This document shows positions 30,124 to 40,900 of a DNA stretch of 64,000 nt, in pieces. How positions within the stretch are numbered: position 1 is the stretch's first letter; each line of letters starts with the position of its first letter. The notes beneath the pieces were generated by a model. The model made no database searches. It was not told the DNA's origin and saw nothing but the letters and a program-made list of their open reading frames with translations. The stretch comes from Heliocidaris tuberculata (Eukaryota > Echinodermata > Echinoidea > Camarodonta > Echinometridae): contig CM046832.1 in assembly GCA_025618425.1 (NCBI GenBank), forward strand, positions 26,312,813-26,376,812, written 5' to 3'. The position numbers were made by a program, and so were the translations under genes.

Positions 30124-33100
30124 TTAAAGCAAACATAGCTACGTAAAGATTATGTCGACTTACAGAGCTTTCGTTGACTGAGCAAGCTCCTTTTCTCTTT
30201 CTTTGACCAAGTCCTCTCTTTTGGCTTTCATCTGATCAAAGGTGACAAGACCTACATGTAAAGGAGCAAATACTTAGAATCAATATCATGCAGCCATAGA
30301 ATGAAAAACAGAATACAAAAGTGAAACCACTTCACAGACAATCAGGGAAAATCTTATTATTTTTCATAACAAAGCAAAAATAAATAAATTATAGGAAAAA
30401 AAAAGTTTTTATTCCCTTCCAATGACTTGGACTGAACAAAAAAAAGCCATGATCGTGGACTGACATATTTATCACATGCAATAAAAGGAACTTGGCAACA
30501 TATTTCAACAAATTACATGTAATATTGGTTAATTTGTTTGCATCATGCCTTTTAATTCATTCATGTTCCTCTAAAAAAAAAACCCGCAACTGGATTACAA
30601 TGCAATTATTAAAGTCATCTCCTTTCAAAAATTCAATATAGACTACATAATTATTAAGTACAAAAAGATTAGCAGATATAGTAATAACGAAAAACAAAAA
30701 ATATATATGTACCAATGGTGCTGCTCTTGAGTTGCTGCTCCACTGCGTCATAGTGAGCTGAGAATTTTGCACTAATGGTAGAAACTCGGCTGACACTATC
30801 CTGAAAGATTGAGACAAATACCAATCCAAATGATTTGTCATATAGATGGGCATACATGAGCTGAAAAATATGACAAAGATCAAACCTGTGGGCTAAGTGA
30901 AAATAGAGCCAAAATTCACTGCTGCACTCTAACATTACCATCATCTTCAAGGTCAGATACTTTAGTAAAGATGTTTGGAAGCCTATCTGGGAGACAATCT
31001 CCCATTAAGGATTCCAATTTTCTCTGTGTACATTTCCTACATGGACTACCTACACTTAGCTCAACTTGAAAAAGTGATGAACAACAGATTCATCATTCCA
31101 AACATTTTGCCAAATATATGATTGAAAGGGATCCGGGCTGACTCATCACTAGGGCCAACTTGGACTCAGCAGAAATCGCAGCCGAGTTATCCAAAACAGC
31201 CGAATCCATAGCAAATACTAGTGTCAGTTTTTGCATTAAGTACAGTCAACTTCGCTTAAGTCGATCTTGACGGGACTGAGTGAAATGCGTTGACTTAGGC
31301 GATTTTCGACTTGTGTGGAAGTCAAAGAAAATTCAACTTACGCATTGTCCCTTATATATCTTGGGAACGCCGCACGGCGTGGCTGGCGGCTTCATTGGGA
31401 TTACACTACGATTCTTATCCCATGCATGCCATGATGTTGTTGCTCTCTAATCTTCTTATTCAATAAAAATATTATCTAAAATCGGGAATCACATTTTTTG
31501 TCAAGGAGAAGAAGGCATTTTACGCTGGTTCAGAATAACTAAAAAATATTCTGATTTCTATGACGATGATGTCTCAATTTTCTAATGGCACAATGATCTT
31601 TGACTTTGTTAGCTGCTGTCGAAATTTAAACTAATAAAACAAATGTAGATATATAAATGGCTTTTTAAATGTTTCAAATATTGTACGAAATGTACTTGAT
31701 TTCAGATAACGTGTATTCTGATTCCAAAATATATTTCATTTCCACGGGAGGCCTCCCTTCTTACTCGACGCCATACGATTTATGTCATGCTAGCTAAGGA
31801 ACAACGATGCCTCTAATTTGTTATTCCGGGCCTAAATTAGTAGCACCAAGCAGCCAATAACATCATGAACATGAGACATTGCTCTCATCTAACCCCTTTA
31901 CGAGGCACGTTACGATATTCAGTTACTATGCGAAGTTAAACCAAATTTGCCGATGTTGGACCAATCATAGCGCTGTAGTGTTTCCCGTGATGGACCAGCA
32001 CATGCTCAAAACATAAGCTAGTTTTCGCGCCAAATGTTTACTCATTCAGTTGCAATGCAAAGCTCGAATGAACTTGCCGATCTTGAACCAATCACAGCGC
32101 TTTTATTTATGGGATTTACACACACTTGTCCGTTTGGCACGTGAAGAACATTCAATATGAATAATTACTGTACCTGAGTTTGCTTAAGTAAACCCTTCCC
32201 AAATCAGCCTATACCCATGATATTGCAGCCAATAATCTAACCCAACTAGCACACCTGTGTGCTGTAATGACTGGATTTTCAACCTGCAATTTCTTACAAA
32301 ATTACGGAGTATAAATGAAGTCTCATTTTGAGATAGAGAGTGGTTGCAAATCTCATATATCAAGCCACTTTTGATCGAAAAGGTAATAGAAGGGAGATCT
32401 TCTCGAGAGGATAAAGGAGAGAGAGAGAAAGAGCGGCATGCTAAATTTAATTGTGCTAATATCTCGCACGCATATATACTGCCATCTGTGACGGTGCGAG
32501 ATATCAACACAAATAAATTTAGCATGCCACGTTGGAACCGCTCAGCGTTGCACTGCCTTGTAGTGCTGGTATCGGCATGGAAAATCTATGTCGCCATGTC
32601 GCAATAAAATTAACGCCGATGTCGACATCTGGACATGAGTCAAACAAGTCTAAACTCAGGTCGCTCCTGTAGTGATCGTACACTATTAAACCAGAGTTAC
32701 CCAACACAAATTCACAAGAGCTTTACATGGAATACATGCACTATGTCCTCACGGGCTCACACTCGCAGTCATACTCACTTACAGTTCTCAAAGATGCACA
32801 CTGTCAACTATTTGCCCCAAAATTTGTTTTGTATGATCCAATTTATCAAGCATTAATGAAAGTCATGCGGTGCGAGTCAGCTAGTGTCGCATATCTAGGC
32901 ATGTACATGTACGTAATGTATACCGGTCGTCGCAGCTAGATACGCAGCGACATGTCGCCATCGGAGCATGCGTGTCGACATGTCGGCAAAGTCCAAAACC
33001 AGTACTTTTGTCGCCATAGTGGCGACATCAGGCGTGTCGATACCAGCACTACTGCCTTGTACTCCGTTCATCTACAGCGCACATTCTGTGCCAATCTCGC

Positions 33101-34574
33101 CGTCTTTGGAATGCTAATCACACAGGGAAAGCTACACATGAACGGTACGTACATACATATCGATGTCGCCATAGATAATAATAATATTAATAATACATAA
33201 CATTTATATTGCGCTTAATACAATGTTTCTATGCGCTGAAGTAGTATTATTACCTTGGCTTTAGCCCAGCTGCCCTATAAGACGCTGAAAGCATTCAAGG
33301 AATAAATTCCTACCAGGTACCCATTTACTACACCTGGGTGGAGAGTGGCAAATGTAGATTAATGTCTTGCCAAAGGACATTAGTGCTGCGCTTTTTTCAT
33401 GTTTCTCTGTCATGGTCCGATTGTTGAAGTGGTTGGATGAGCTGAAAAAGGAAGATTTTAGAAAACACCAAAGGTCGTTCGCAACTCGAAAGGTTCACTG
33501 TTCATGGAAATGGATGAATCTTGCCCACTTATTTTTTGTTTACTTGTCTCTCCGTACAGGAGATTGCTTCCCCTGCATGGCTGGATGTCCAATGTCAAAT
33601 TTTTATACAACATCAAGCCTGTGTGGCTAGAAAAAGACTAGTCTCACTCACTCACAGGACCATCACTATATGGGGCTGTGTCAATTTTGGCCTGTCACGA
33701 CCTCTAAGTCGAAGAGGTAAAAACACCGATATAATCGGCAAAATTTTGAGAAAATACTTCCTTCTACAATACATTTTAGAATGATAGAATATCTATTTTC
33801 GTGCCAGATCCTTTGATAGGATCTTTATCATCTTGATCAAGTGAAATTTCAGGCTGTTTTTGGTCGGTGATCTTGCTCCTCTCCTGCACACATATGGGCA
33901 AGATATCACACACTTGCCTATGGGAGGCAACTGCTCATGGTATGAAGGTACAGAGTGCGAGGGTATCTCCAATAAAAATTAACCTCGCACATGTCGCATA
34001 AGACGTGTGAGTGAGTCTCACTCTCATCTCAAAGACAGGTGAACAGTGAAAATAAAGGCTAAAGCATTTGGTAAACAGATCTAGCATTGCCATGGCATTA
34101 GCAAGGCCAAGAGCTTCTCAATCTCATAAAACACTCACACATATGCAAGGTTACTGATAGAAAATAAAAATGATCCAACATCCATGTTAACTGAGTTACG
34201 ATCTACAAGTCTGACTATATTTTTGTATTGCAGACTAGATCTAGGCCGGCCGGATGCATGCACGCCTCTAGCCTAACTAGGCTCTACTAGAGATCTCGAC
34301 CACCACCACAAGTGACGTCCTCCACCTGTCCACCGGGGACGCGTCGGGCTTAATAACAACACCGACTCGGAGTTGGTGCTACTGGCAATCCCAGTTTTAT
34401 CATCCGTTGTAATTCATATATATATTCATAAGATAAATAAAAATTGAAGTTTTCCGTTCTTACCTGTTCAATGCGTTGTTTCAAACGTTCTAATTCCTCT
34501 CTTTGTTTCTCCCTTTTCATTAAAAGTTGGCGAACCCTACCAGCTTCGCTGGCTGCGCCCTTGTATTCAGCCAT
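22867..34574 (-). CDS. FAM50A: FAM50 / XAP5 family nuclear protein
   Basis: FAM50 proteins are nuclear and associate with the spliceosome. Coding exons, 5' to 3': 34574-34464, 30800-30713, 30251-30164, 29254-29118, 28855-28779, 26867-26801, 26307-26246, 25506-25430, 25163-25109, 24712-24664, 24192-24122, 23756-23646, 22875-22867. All phases close, giving 333 aa (human FAM50A is 339). The start [13 protein letters not shown] matches the family. A basic stretch [10 protein letters not shown] near residue 98 is a likely nuclear signal, followed by an acidic Asp/Glu run. The C-terminal XAP5 domain has [29 protein letters not shown] and [14 protein letters not shown]. The last exon adds only Ile-Lys and the stop. 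Whether this is FAM50A or the single ancestral FAM50 gene cannot be told; FAM50B is a mammalian copy. It starts 362 bp from ACAD9, head to head. Confidence 0.96.
26926..28276. mobile_element. hAT-type element in FAM50 intron 5
   Basis: 1351 bp flanked by AATCTACA (26918-26925 and 28277-28284). Ends CAGGGCTTTAGCCAGG and CTGGCTAAACCACTT are imperfect inverted repeats. Near the left is a GC-rich block with GCGAGCGCAGCGAGC and CAGCGCCCCC words; near the right GGGCGTC words repeat. G/C runs and a TAAATCCGCCATTG motif around 27500 suggest a further nested hAT fragment. It landed inside an older dispersed repeat whose halves now flank it. No transposase is seen. Confidence 0.75.
28277..28400 (-). 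repeat. Dispersed repeat fragment (GCGCTT family), split by hAT insertion
   Basis: Read on the minus strand it contains ACTACACCTGGGT, then AGAATGGCACATGTAGATTAA, as does the plus-strand copy at 33176-33400. Its continuation, ending GGCAAGACATTAATCTACA, lies at about 26895-26925 on the other side of the hAT element. Related small fragments with GCGCTTTACAAG or TAGCGCCTTTTCCA occur near 14626 and 42208. Confidence 0.65.
28460..28570. repeat. Imperfect ATC/ATT and TTG trinucleotide microsatellite
   Basis: Mixed GTTGTTGTTATTGCTG and ATCATCATC runs in FAM50 intron 5. They generate low-complexity open frames on both strands that are not genes. Confidence 0.8.
29935..30119 (+). repeat. Probable LINE 3'-end fragment with (AAGTTC)n tail and (TA)n
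   Basis: A short unique stretch ends TTGGATAAATAAAGTTCAAG, continuing as AAGTTC hexamers and then a TA dinucleotide run, in FAM50 intron 3. Short tandem 3' tails after a degenerate AATAAA-like end are typical of CR1/L2-like non-LTR retrotransposons, so this is probably a 5'-truncated copy. A second short TA run is at 29932-29950. Confidence 0.45.
31243..31350. mobile_element. Half copy of the pogo-like CAGTTAACTT MITE
   Basis: TA then CAGTCAACTTCGCTTAAGTC, matching the left end of the MITE at 12373-12545. Further TTCGACTT and CAACTTACGCA words follow, but the opposite end is not found. It lies in FAM50 intron 1. Confidence 0.55.
32431..32543. repeat. Imperfect hairpin in FAM50 intron 1
   Basis: GAGCGGCATGCTAAATTTAA...ATCTCGCA (32431-32468) is mirrored by TGCGAGAT...AAATTTAGCATGCC...CCGCTC (32494-32543), with a 9-nt asymmetric insertion. 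It is probably the end of an older palindromic element; the hAT element at 32561 inserted just beside it. Confidence 0.65.
32561..33051. mobile_element. hAT-type MITE in FAM50 intron 1
   Basis: 491 bp flanked by CTGCCTTG (32553-32560 and 33052-33059), with ends TAGTGCTGGTATCGGCAT and its imperfect inverse ending CCAGCACTA. Near both ends GTCGCCAT and GTCGACAT words repeat as sub-terminal motifs. It is non-coding. Confidence 0.8.
33176..33400 (+). repeat. Dispersed repeat (GCGCTT family), longer copy
   Basis: ATAATAATA then ACATTTATATTGCGCTTAAT, followed by GTACCCATTTACTACACCTG and GCAAATGTAGATTAATGTC. Its inverse at 28277-28400 is interrupted by a hAT element. Sequences of this type are abundant in marine invertebrate genomes as I recall them; the class (SINE or MITE) is not settled here. 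Confidence 0.6.
33410..33600. repeat. Fragment of the AGATTGCTTCCCC repeat family
   Basis: Contains GAATCTTGCCCACTTATTTT, TTTGTTTACTTGTCTC and GGAGATTGCTTCCCCTGCAT. The same order of words occurs at 61800-61899 in RPL18A intron 1, so this is a partial second copy of that element. Confidence 0.55.
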
Positions 34575-34936
34575 TTTGTTTATTAAGATGATTCCATTTC
34601 TGCATGGATGGGGTGAAGATCTGTACAATGATCATATAATTATTAACATACTACATATTGATTTTTATCTGTATTAGTTTTTGATTGTTTGAATGAGTTA
34701 CGAAAAAAAATAATTGATTATCATAACTTTATATTTATGTTCGTATATCAACATGCTAGTCCTTCACCATTCCCCATATACCCCCATCCCTCCACCCCGA
34801 GCCTGGCGCACCCATTATTATGCAACTATTAAAACATGAACACGCACATATCGAATACTAGCGAGCTATCTGGGGAAAGCCCCGAAGTGGAAGACCAAAT
34901 TAATTTTTATTTTCGGGATTACTGTTAAATGCAGAA
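34575..34936. promoter_or_regulatory. Likely bidirectional promoter between FAM50 and ACAD9
   Basis: Only 362 bp separate the two start codons, which point away from each other, so both 5' UTRs and core promoters must fit here or overlap. No TATA box stands out. The FAM50 start lies in AAAATGGCTG, resembling the YY1 core seen at TATA-less promoters. A Pro-rich C-run (CCCCATCCCTCCACCCCG) lies near 34783-34800. Unannotated upstream exons could exist for either gene. Confidence 0.55.
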
Positions 34937-37900
34937 ATGTTTTGTCGAAATTTTCGCGGTGTGCAAAATATTCAACCGTACCTGGTGTCAAGGTCTACAG
35001 ATGGAGCCAAACTCCAAGCGGTTAGATCTGTAAATTGTTTTCATAACCGGTCAGATTCTGGGACGTCTTTACCACGCAGACAGACCCCTTTACATCGACA
35101 TTCTCCCCCGGCAGAACGGGGTATTGCCACTTCAGCTTTCCGTTACCAGGAACTGGCTCAAAGCTCCGCATCTGAACTCTCATCGCAAGTTACAGCTTCT
35201 CCAGTCGGCTTTGCCAAGAATCTCTGTCTCGGCAAATTTAACAAGGTAGGCCTTAGGTCAACTGCACTTTGAAATTGTAGATGGTACAAATCACACCAAT
35301 TGTCTATGAAATTGTCTATTAAAGTTATTAAACAAGCTATAAAGTACATTATCTCCAATAACCTTGCATAAGTGTGGGTGCGTTAGATCTAAGTTCTAAC
35401 TTCTAACATTAAAAATTTAGATCTAGATTTACAAAGTACAAACTAGTATAACTAGTTATCAAGACCAAGAAAAATAACAGATTTCTCCTGCATTTTTATT
35501 TGGATCTTTGTTGGATACATATGCCCGAGCACAAGTTTGCTTAACTTTCAGCGTTTTTATACCCAACCTTCTCTAAATTATGTTGTTGTTTTTTCATTAC
35601 CCATGTCTGCACTCATTCACATACAAATTACAAGGTTATCTTAAGATGTCTGTGAATATTCACACAAGCATTAAATTCATTGTCAGCTGCTACATCAGGT
35701 AAGCAGAATGGCTTCTTACTCAACTATCCACTCATTTGGGTGAAAATCAAGCATGTTTACATTTTACTTGCTCTCTGGCATAAATTATTCACTCTTCATG
35801 CTTAATAAATTTGTAAAAGTCATGCAATAAATAAGTAACTTGCCCTATACATGTGTTTTATACCTCTTTACAGGATGATGCATTTCCTTTCCCTGAAATC
35901 ACAGTGGAGCAGTTTGATCATCTCAACCAAATGTGTGATCCCATTGAAAAATATTTCAATGAAGAAGGTAGAAAAACCTATTCAAAACCAGAATAGTTAT
36001 TATCCTTTTCTGGTTCCAGTGTCTGTGGTTACTTCATAAAATGGTAATGAGGTGTCTTGAGATCACCCAATAAGTTTTAAAGAAATCCTGAAAGAATTCA
36101 AATCATGACCAGTCTTGAATATTGGTATGAGAAATGAACAAGTGAATGCAAGAAGCACCATCAGCAGTGAAAGATCTTATGTGAATTTGCAAATGCTGCA
36201 CAAGACATAAAATAACAATTTTTGTTACTACATTTGCCTTCATTCTTTCAAGTCCCATTTCTTGATTATTATAATCTGTGCTGGATATGAAGAAAAATCA
36301 TTGGATTTGGATTGGGTAATATTTGATGGACTATAATAGAAAAAAGAAAAAGATAAAATTGAGGATAACTTCCTAGTATATATAATGATCATTGTTTGTA
36401 TTTTACTTGCCTGCATATTTTTGTGTAGTGTAAATGAATGGTAAATGTGTAAGGTCCGTGAAGGTCACCTTGAAGTTGGCACATGTAATGGTACATTAGT
36501 AAATGAACACTTTTTGAGGGGGTGATATTGATTTGCTGTGGGCAGTGCAAGTAATATAGCTGATCTAAGTGTATGTTTATAGTTATCTACATATAATTTG
36601 AAACTACACTATTGAGATTTGCAGTTTAACTTATGATAAAGTTCTGAAAAGAAATGACCAAAACTTATATAATTTTTTTTTTTTTTTGGTCATTTTTGTA
36701 GTGGACTCCAAGACAATTGATGTAAATGCCAAGATTGATGAGAAGACATTGCAAGGATTGAAAGACCTTGGTCTCTTTGGTCAACAAGTTCCTGAAGAGT
36801 TTGGTAATATCCTCTGAATTTTCTTTGAATGTCTTTTTATATTTTGAATAGTTTTTTTTTTTTAATAATATTCTTCCTGTTTTCTGCTACATTTTACATT
36901 GTACAATCGTTTTTTTTTGTGTGTGTTTTTTTTTTTTTTCTTGTATGGTTTGATATTCTTTGATTCGTCTCATCGTCTGTGATACAATAATTATTTCTGG
37001 TTTAAAAGGATGGAATCAAAGGATGCACATTCATGTGCAGTATTATGTAAATAAAATTTGTCAACATCCAAATATTGTCCAAAGTAAGGTATTTTTAGTT
37101 CGTTAATTTTCTATTGTGTTAGTGAATTTCTTTATTAATCTCTATACAGGTGGACTGGGATTGTCAAACACAGAATTTGCTCGTCTTGCTGAAATCACAG
37201 CACAAGATGGTGCTATTGCTGTCACATTAGCTGCACATCAGTCCATAGGCTTCAAGGTTTGTATAACTAGACAAACCAAATGTGGTAATTAGAGAATGCT
37301 TTTGTTGTGGGCTCGAAATTACGATACGTGTACGCAGTGATGTGAGCAGTATAATGATGGCATTTATTTTCAAGTAAACAAACAGCCCCAAGCGATCTGT
37401 CTTAAACAGGGGAATCGAAAATAGAAGCATCCATCAAACTCAAAGTAACAATGTTGACGGTCGGTAGCTGATTCCAAAATAAACCAAATTCAAAGTATTG
37501 ACATTAGCAGAAAACTCTCAAGCTCAGGCTTGCAACAACAAGCTGGTGCACCAAAATCTTTCTTTTCTAAGCTGAGCTTGGCAAAACAAAACGATGATGA
37601 ACATCGTTGACATCGCAACGCATCTTCTGTTAACAACGCGCAGGTGGTTGCTTGGCGCCAAAAACGCGCTGATGGCAAAGATGCGTAACAAAGGTAATTC
37701 ATTATTATTACGTAACAATCTCATTACCACAAATTCCCCGCGATTATATACACACGACTCGTGTTATATAATCAAATTATACAACTCAACTCTTATTTAT
37801 ATACATACGATAAAGAATACCTATAAATTCTGAACATTATATCATCAAATACAAAATAAAAGAATGACGAGACTGAAATAAAACCTGGTTAAAGTGGAAT

Positions 37901-40900
37901 AATACATATTCGAGCGGCCTTATATACATTGCATTTAACCTTCCACTTTTATAATACATCAAGATATATCATACTTTATCATAACCATGAGGATACTCAT
38001 TCTCTTCTTTACACATTGTTAAAGTATCTGACACATAAAAGCTGACATTTTGAAATTACTACAAATCAAAACATCAAACATTATACAAAGTACAATTTTG
38101 AGCAACTTCCCGTCTTCCCCGCTTCTGGAAGCGAATGATTTACAGATCCATGTAAATGCGAGATGCAGTCACATCCATGAACATATTATACATACAAATA
38201 TAAAAATAATGTTTTGAACTTCCCCGCTTTACAGATTGAATGTAATGGCACGAATGGGTAAAAAACGAAATGACATGTATGACATTTAAACAAACTATCT
38301 ATAGCATTTTTACCATATTCTCAACTTTATCATCTCATCTTCCCTGCGAATTTGTTACACGACCTCGTGTAAATAATAAATGATTAATCAGACATAACAA
38401 AAGTAGGAATAATGAAGACTATACATAAACGTAAACACCTCAACAGAATATAAAAGGAAAATGCGTTTCTCCTTATAATCTTTCTATGGATGATTGACAG
38501 CTGGTCTTGGCATATGAAAGGGGTTTGAATGTAGTCCCTTATTGAACCTTTTTGATCTTCGGCAAGACTGATAATGCCCATCCTCCGGTCGAGGTATTAG
38601 ATACCATGTTGGAACGTCGTCGAAAACTTCAGCGTCAACGATATCATTGTCCGTGTTTAATTCTAGATCTCCTGCGGGGAGGTCATCATTATCTTTGTCT
38701 TCCATCCTAAAGGGTTCCTCCCTTGGATCGGCGATGAGGAGTTTCCTGTTTACCCATTTCGTTGATCCGCCGAGTAAAGGTCGGATGGCATAAACATCTT
38801 GATGCTCATTCACATCTGTTACAACAAAAGGAGATCGATGAAACTTATCTGCCAGTTTGTGACGTCCATCAAAAGAGCACTGTTTCAGTAGTACTCTCGA
38901 ACCAACTGGTAGTGGCATGCTCCTTGTTTGAGTGTCATTTTTCTTCTCCGCTTGTTGAAGTTTTTGGATGTGTTCAAAACTTCTCAGTAACTGCCCATTT
39001 CAAAGCTAGTAATTCAATCTTGAAACTTGAGAAGTCAGGGTATCTACATTCTGCTCCACGGAGTCCTCGACTCGCATATGCGATTGGGTGTAGATTACCT
39101 TCTTCGTCAGCTTGCAGGAGACATGCTCCAAGTCCTTTGAGAGATGCATCTACTTCTACAAAGAACTCCTGATTGAACTTCGGATACGTTAGTACAGGTG
39201 GAGATGATAACAAATTCTTCAAAGCTTGGAAAGAGTTCTGAGCTTCATCTGTCCATTGGAATTTGTCAGTCTGTGGGTTTTCAATCTGGGCATAACTTTG
39301 CTTTTTATGTCCCTTGCCACAAAATTGAAGCCTGGTGACTTAAAGCTGTTGTTCCGGGGCTGTTGTTCCTGCAATCACTTCCGTTTCGTCCGGTGATGTC
39401 CGACGAGGTCATCATCAGTATCCCACTCCTGACACCATTTGTTGTGGGCTCGAAATTACGATACGTGTACGCAGTGATGTGAGCAGTATAATGATGGCAT
39501 TTATTTTCAAGTAAACAAACAGCCCCAAGCGATCTGTCTTAAACAGGGGAATCGAAAATAGAAGCATCCATCAAACTCAAAGTAACAATGTTGACGGTCG
39601 GTAGCTGATTCCAAAATAAACCAAATTCAAAGTATTGACATTAGCAGAAAACTCTCAAGCTCAGGCTTGCAACAACAAGCTGGTGCACCAAAATCTTTCT
39701 TTTCTAAGCTGAGCTTGGCAAAACAAAACGATGATGAACATCGTTGACATCGCAACGCATCTTCTGTTAACAACGCGCAGGTGGTTGCTTGGCGCCAAAA
39801 ACGCGCTGATGGCAAAGATGCGTAACAAAGGTAATTCATTATTATTACGTAACAATCTCATTACCACACTATCAATATCATTATTTGAAAGCATTTTCAA
39901 AGAAGTTTATAAGCTGATTGACAAGCAAAGAATTATGCTAATAAAATGAAGAGATTTGTTGTAAATTCCAATTTCATTATTTTTTCATTTTTGCAGTAAT
40001 TTCAAGTTTTGTGTTGTGTATGAGGCTGATATTGAACATATATGTTCTTGATCTGTTAGTTTGGGCAAATTGAATTGGATTGAATCGTGTGCATTTCTCT
40101 TTTCAGTTAATCTTGCAAGTTTAATAGAAAGCAAAATAGGGAAACTTTACTGAACTTGTGTACCATTGATATCCTACCAGGGTCTTTTAATTGCTGGAAC
40201 TGAAGAACAGAAAGCCAAGTATCTTCCCAGGCTCGCCACAGGGGAACTGGTGGCTGCTTTCTGCCTTACAGAGCCTTCAAGGTAAGAACTGACATGGATT
40301 GTGTGATGTGTGATTTGGATGATTTTGTAATTAATGATAGGTATTACCGTACACTTGGATTCAGAAGAAATGAAGCGGGGAACTTCACCAAGAAGAAGCC
40401 GGCAACACACCCACCTGCTGCCGAAATGATAACTCGTTACAAGGATTACATTGTAACGAGATGGTTAGGTTCAAGTATTTGATCCCCTCTTGAGTGACAG
40501 AAATCTTGTGTATGAATTCTAAAACAAGATTCCATATCATAGGACACCAAGCATTTTGAGCATTGTCATATTCCTGTAGTTGTCTTTTCCTGTCTTTCTG
40601 AAATGGCTTTTTATGGACACTTAAAGGGGAAGTCCACCCTGATATCAAGTTGGTTTTAAAAGAAGCAAACAAAATTAAAGAAACAGATTAATGAAGTGTG
40701 AGAAAGTGTTAATTTTTGAAGTTGTTATCAATCAAACATAAATTGGCAACTCCATGACGTATCTTGCTAGCACCTCTCCCATTTGCCCTGTATAAAAAAA
40801 AAAAAATCATAAATTTCCATATTCTCTATAGAAATATTCAATCATACATGCACCGTTGATATAGTCATTGCATATGTTTTACACAAAGCCTGGATAAAAC

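Larger units (their letters stand above)
37303..39868 (-). mobile_element. Internally deleted Ty3/Gypsy LTR retrotransposon in ACAD9 intron 4
   Basis: 2566 bp with two 429-bp LTRs that appear identical by eye, oriented opposite to ACAD9. Between them, on the minus strand, are a primer-binding site, a fused RNase H/integrase remnant and a purine-rich tract. Gag, protease and most of reverse transcriptase are absent, so it cannot move on its own. Flanks CTTT and CTAT give at best an imperfect 4-bp target duplication. Matching LTRs mean recent insertion or gene conversion. Confidence 0.93.

Noticed and set aside
30557..30950. 108- and 93-codon minus-strand frames as separate genes
   Set aside because: The second contains FAM50 exon 2 read through into introns and the first overlaps it in another frame; splice sites at 30713 and 30800 explain the conserved part.
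32184..32525. 113-codon minus-strand open frame
   Set aside because: No recognisable motif; it overlaps a hairpin repeat in a FAM50 intron and runs into repeat sequence.
38762..39172. 136-codon plus-strand open frame
   Set aside because: It is antisense to the Gypsy pol remnant, which has clear RNase H and integrase motifs on the minus strand.
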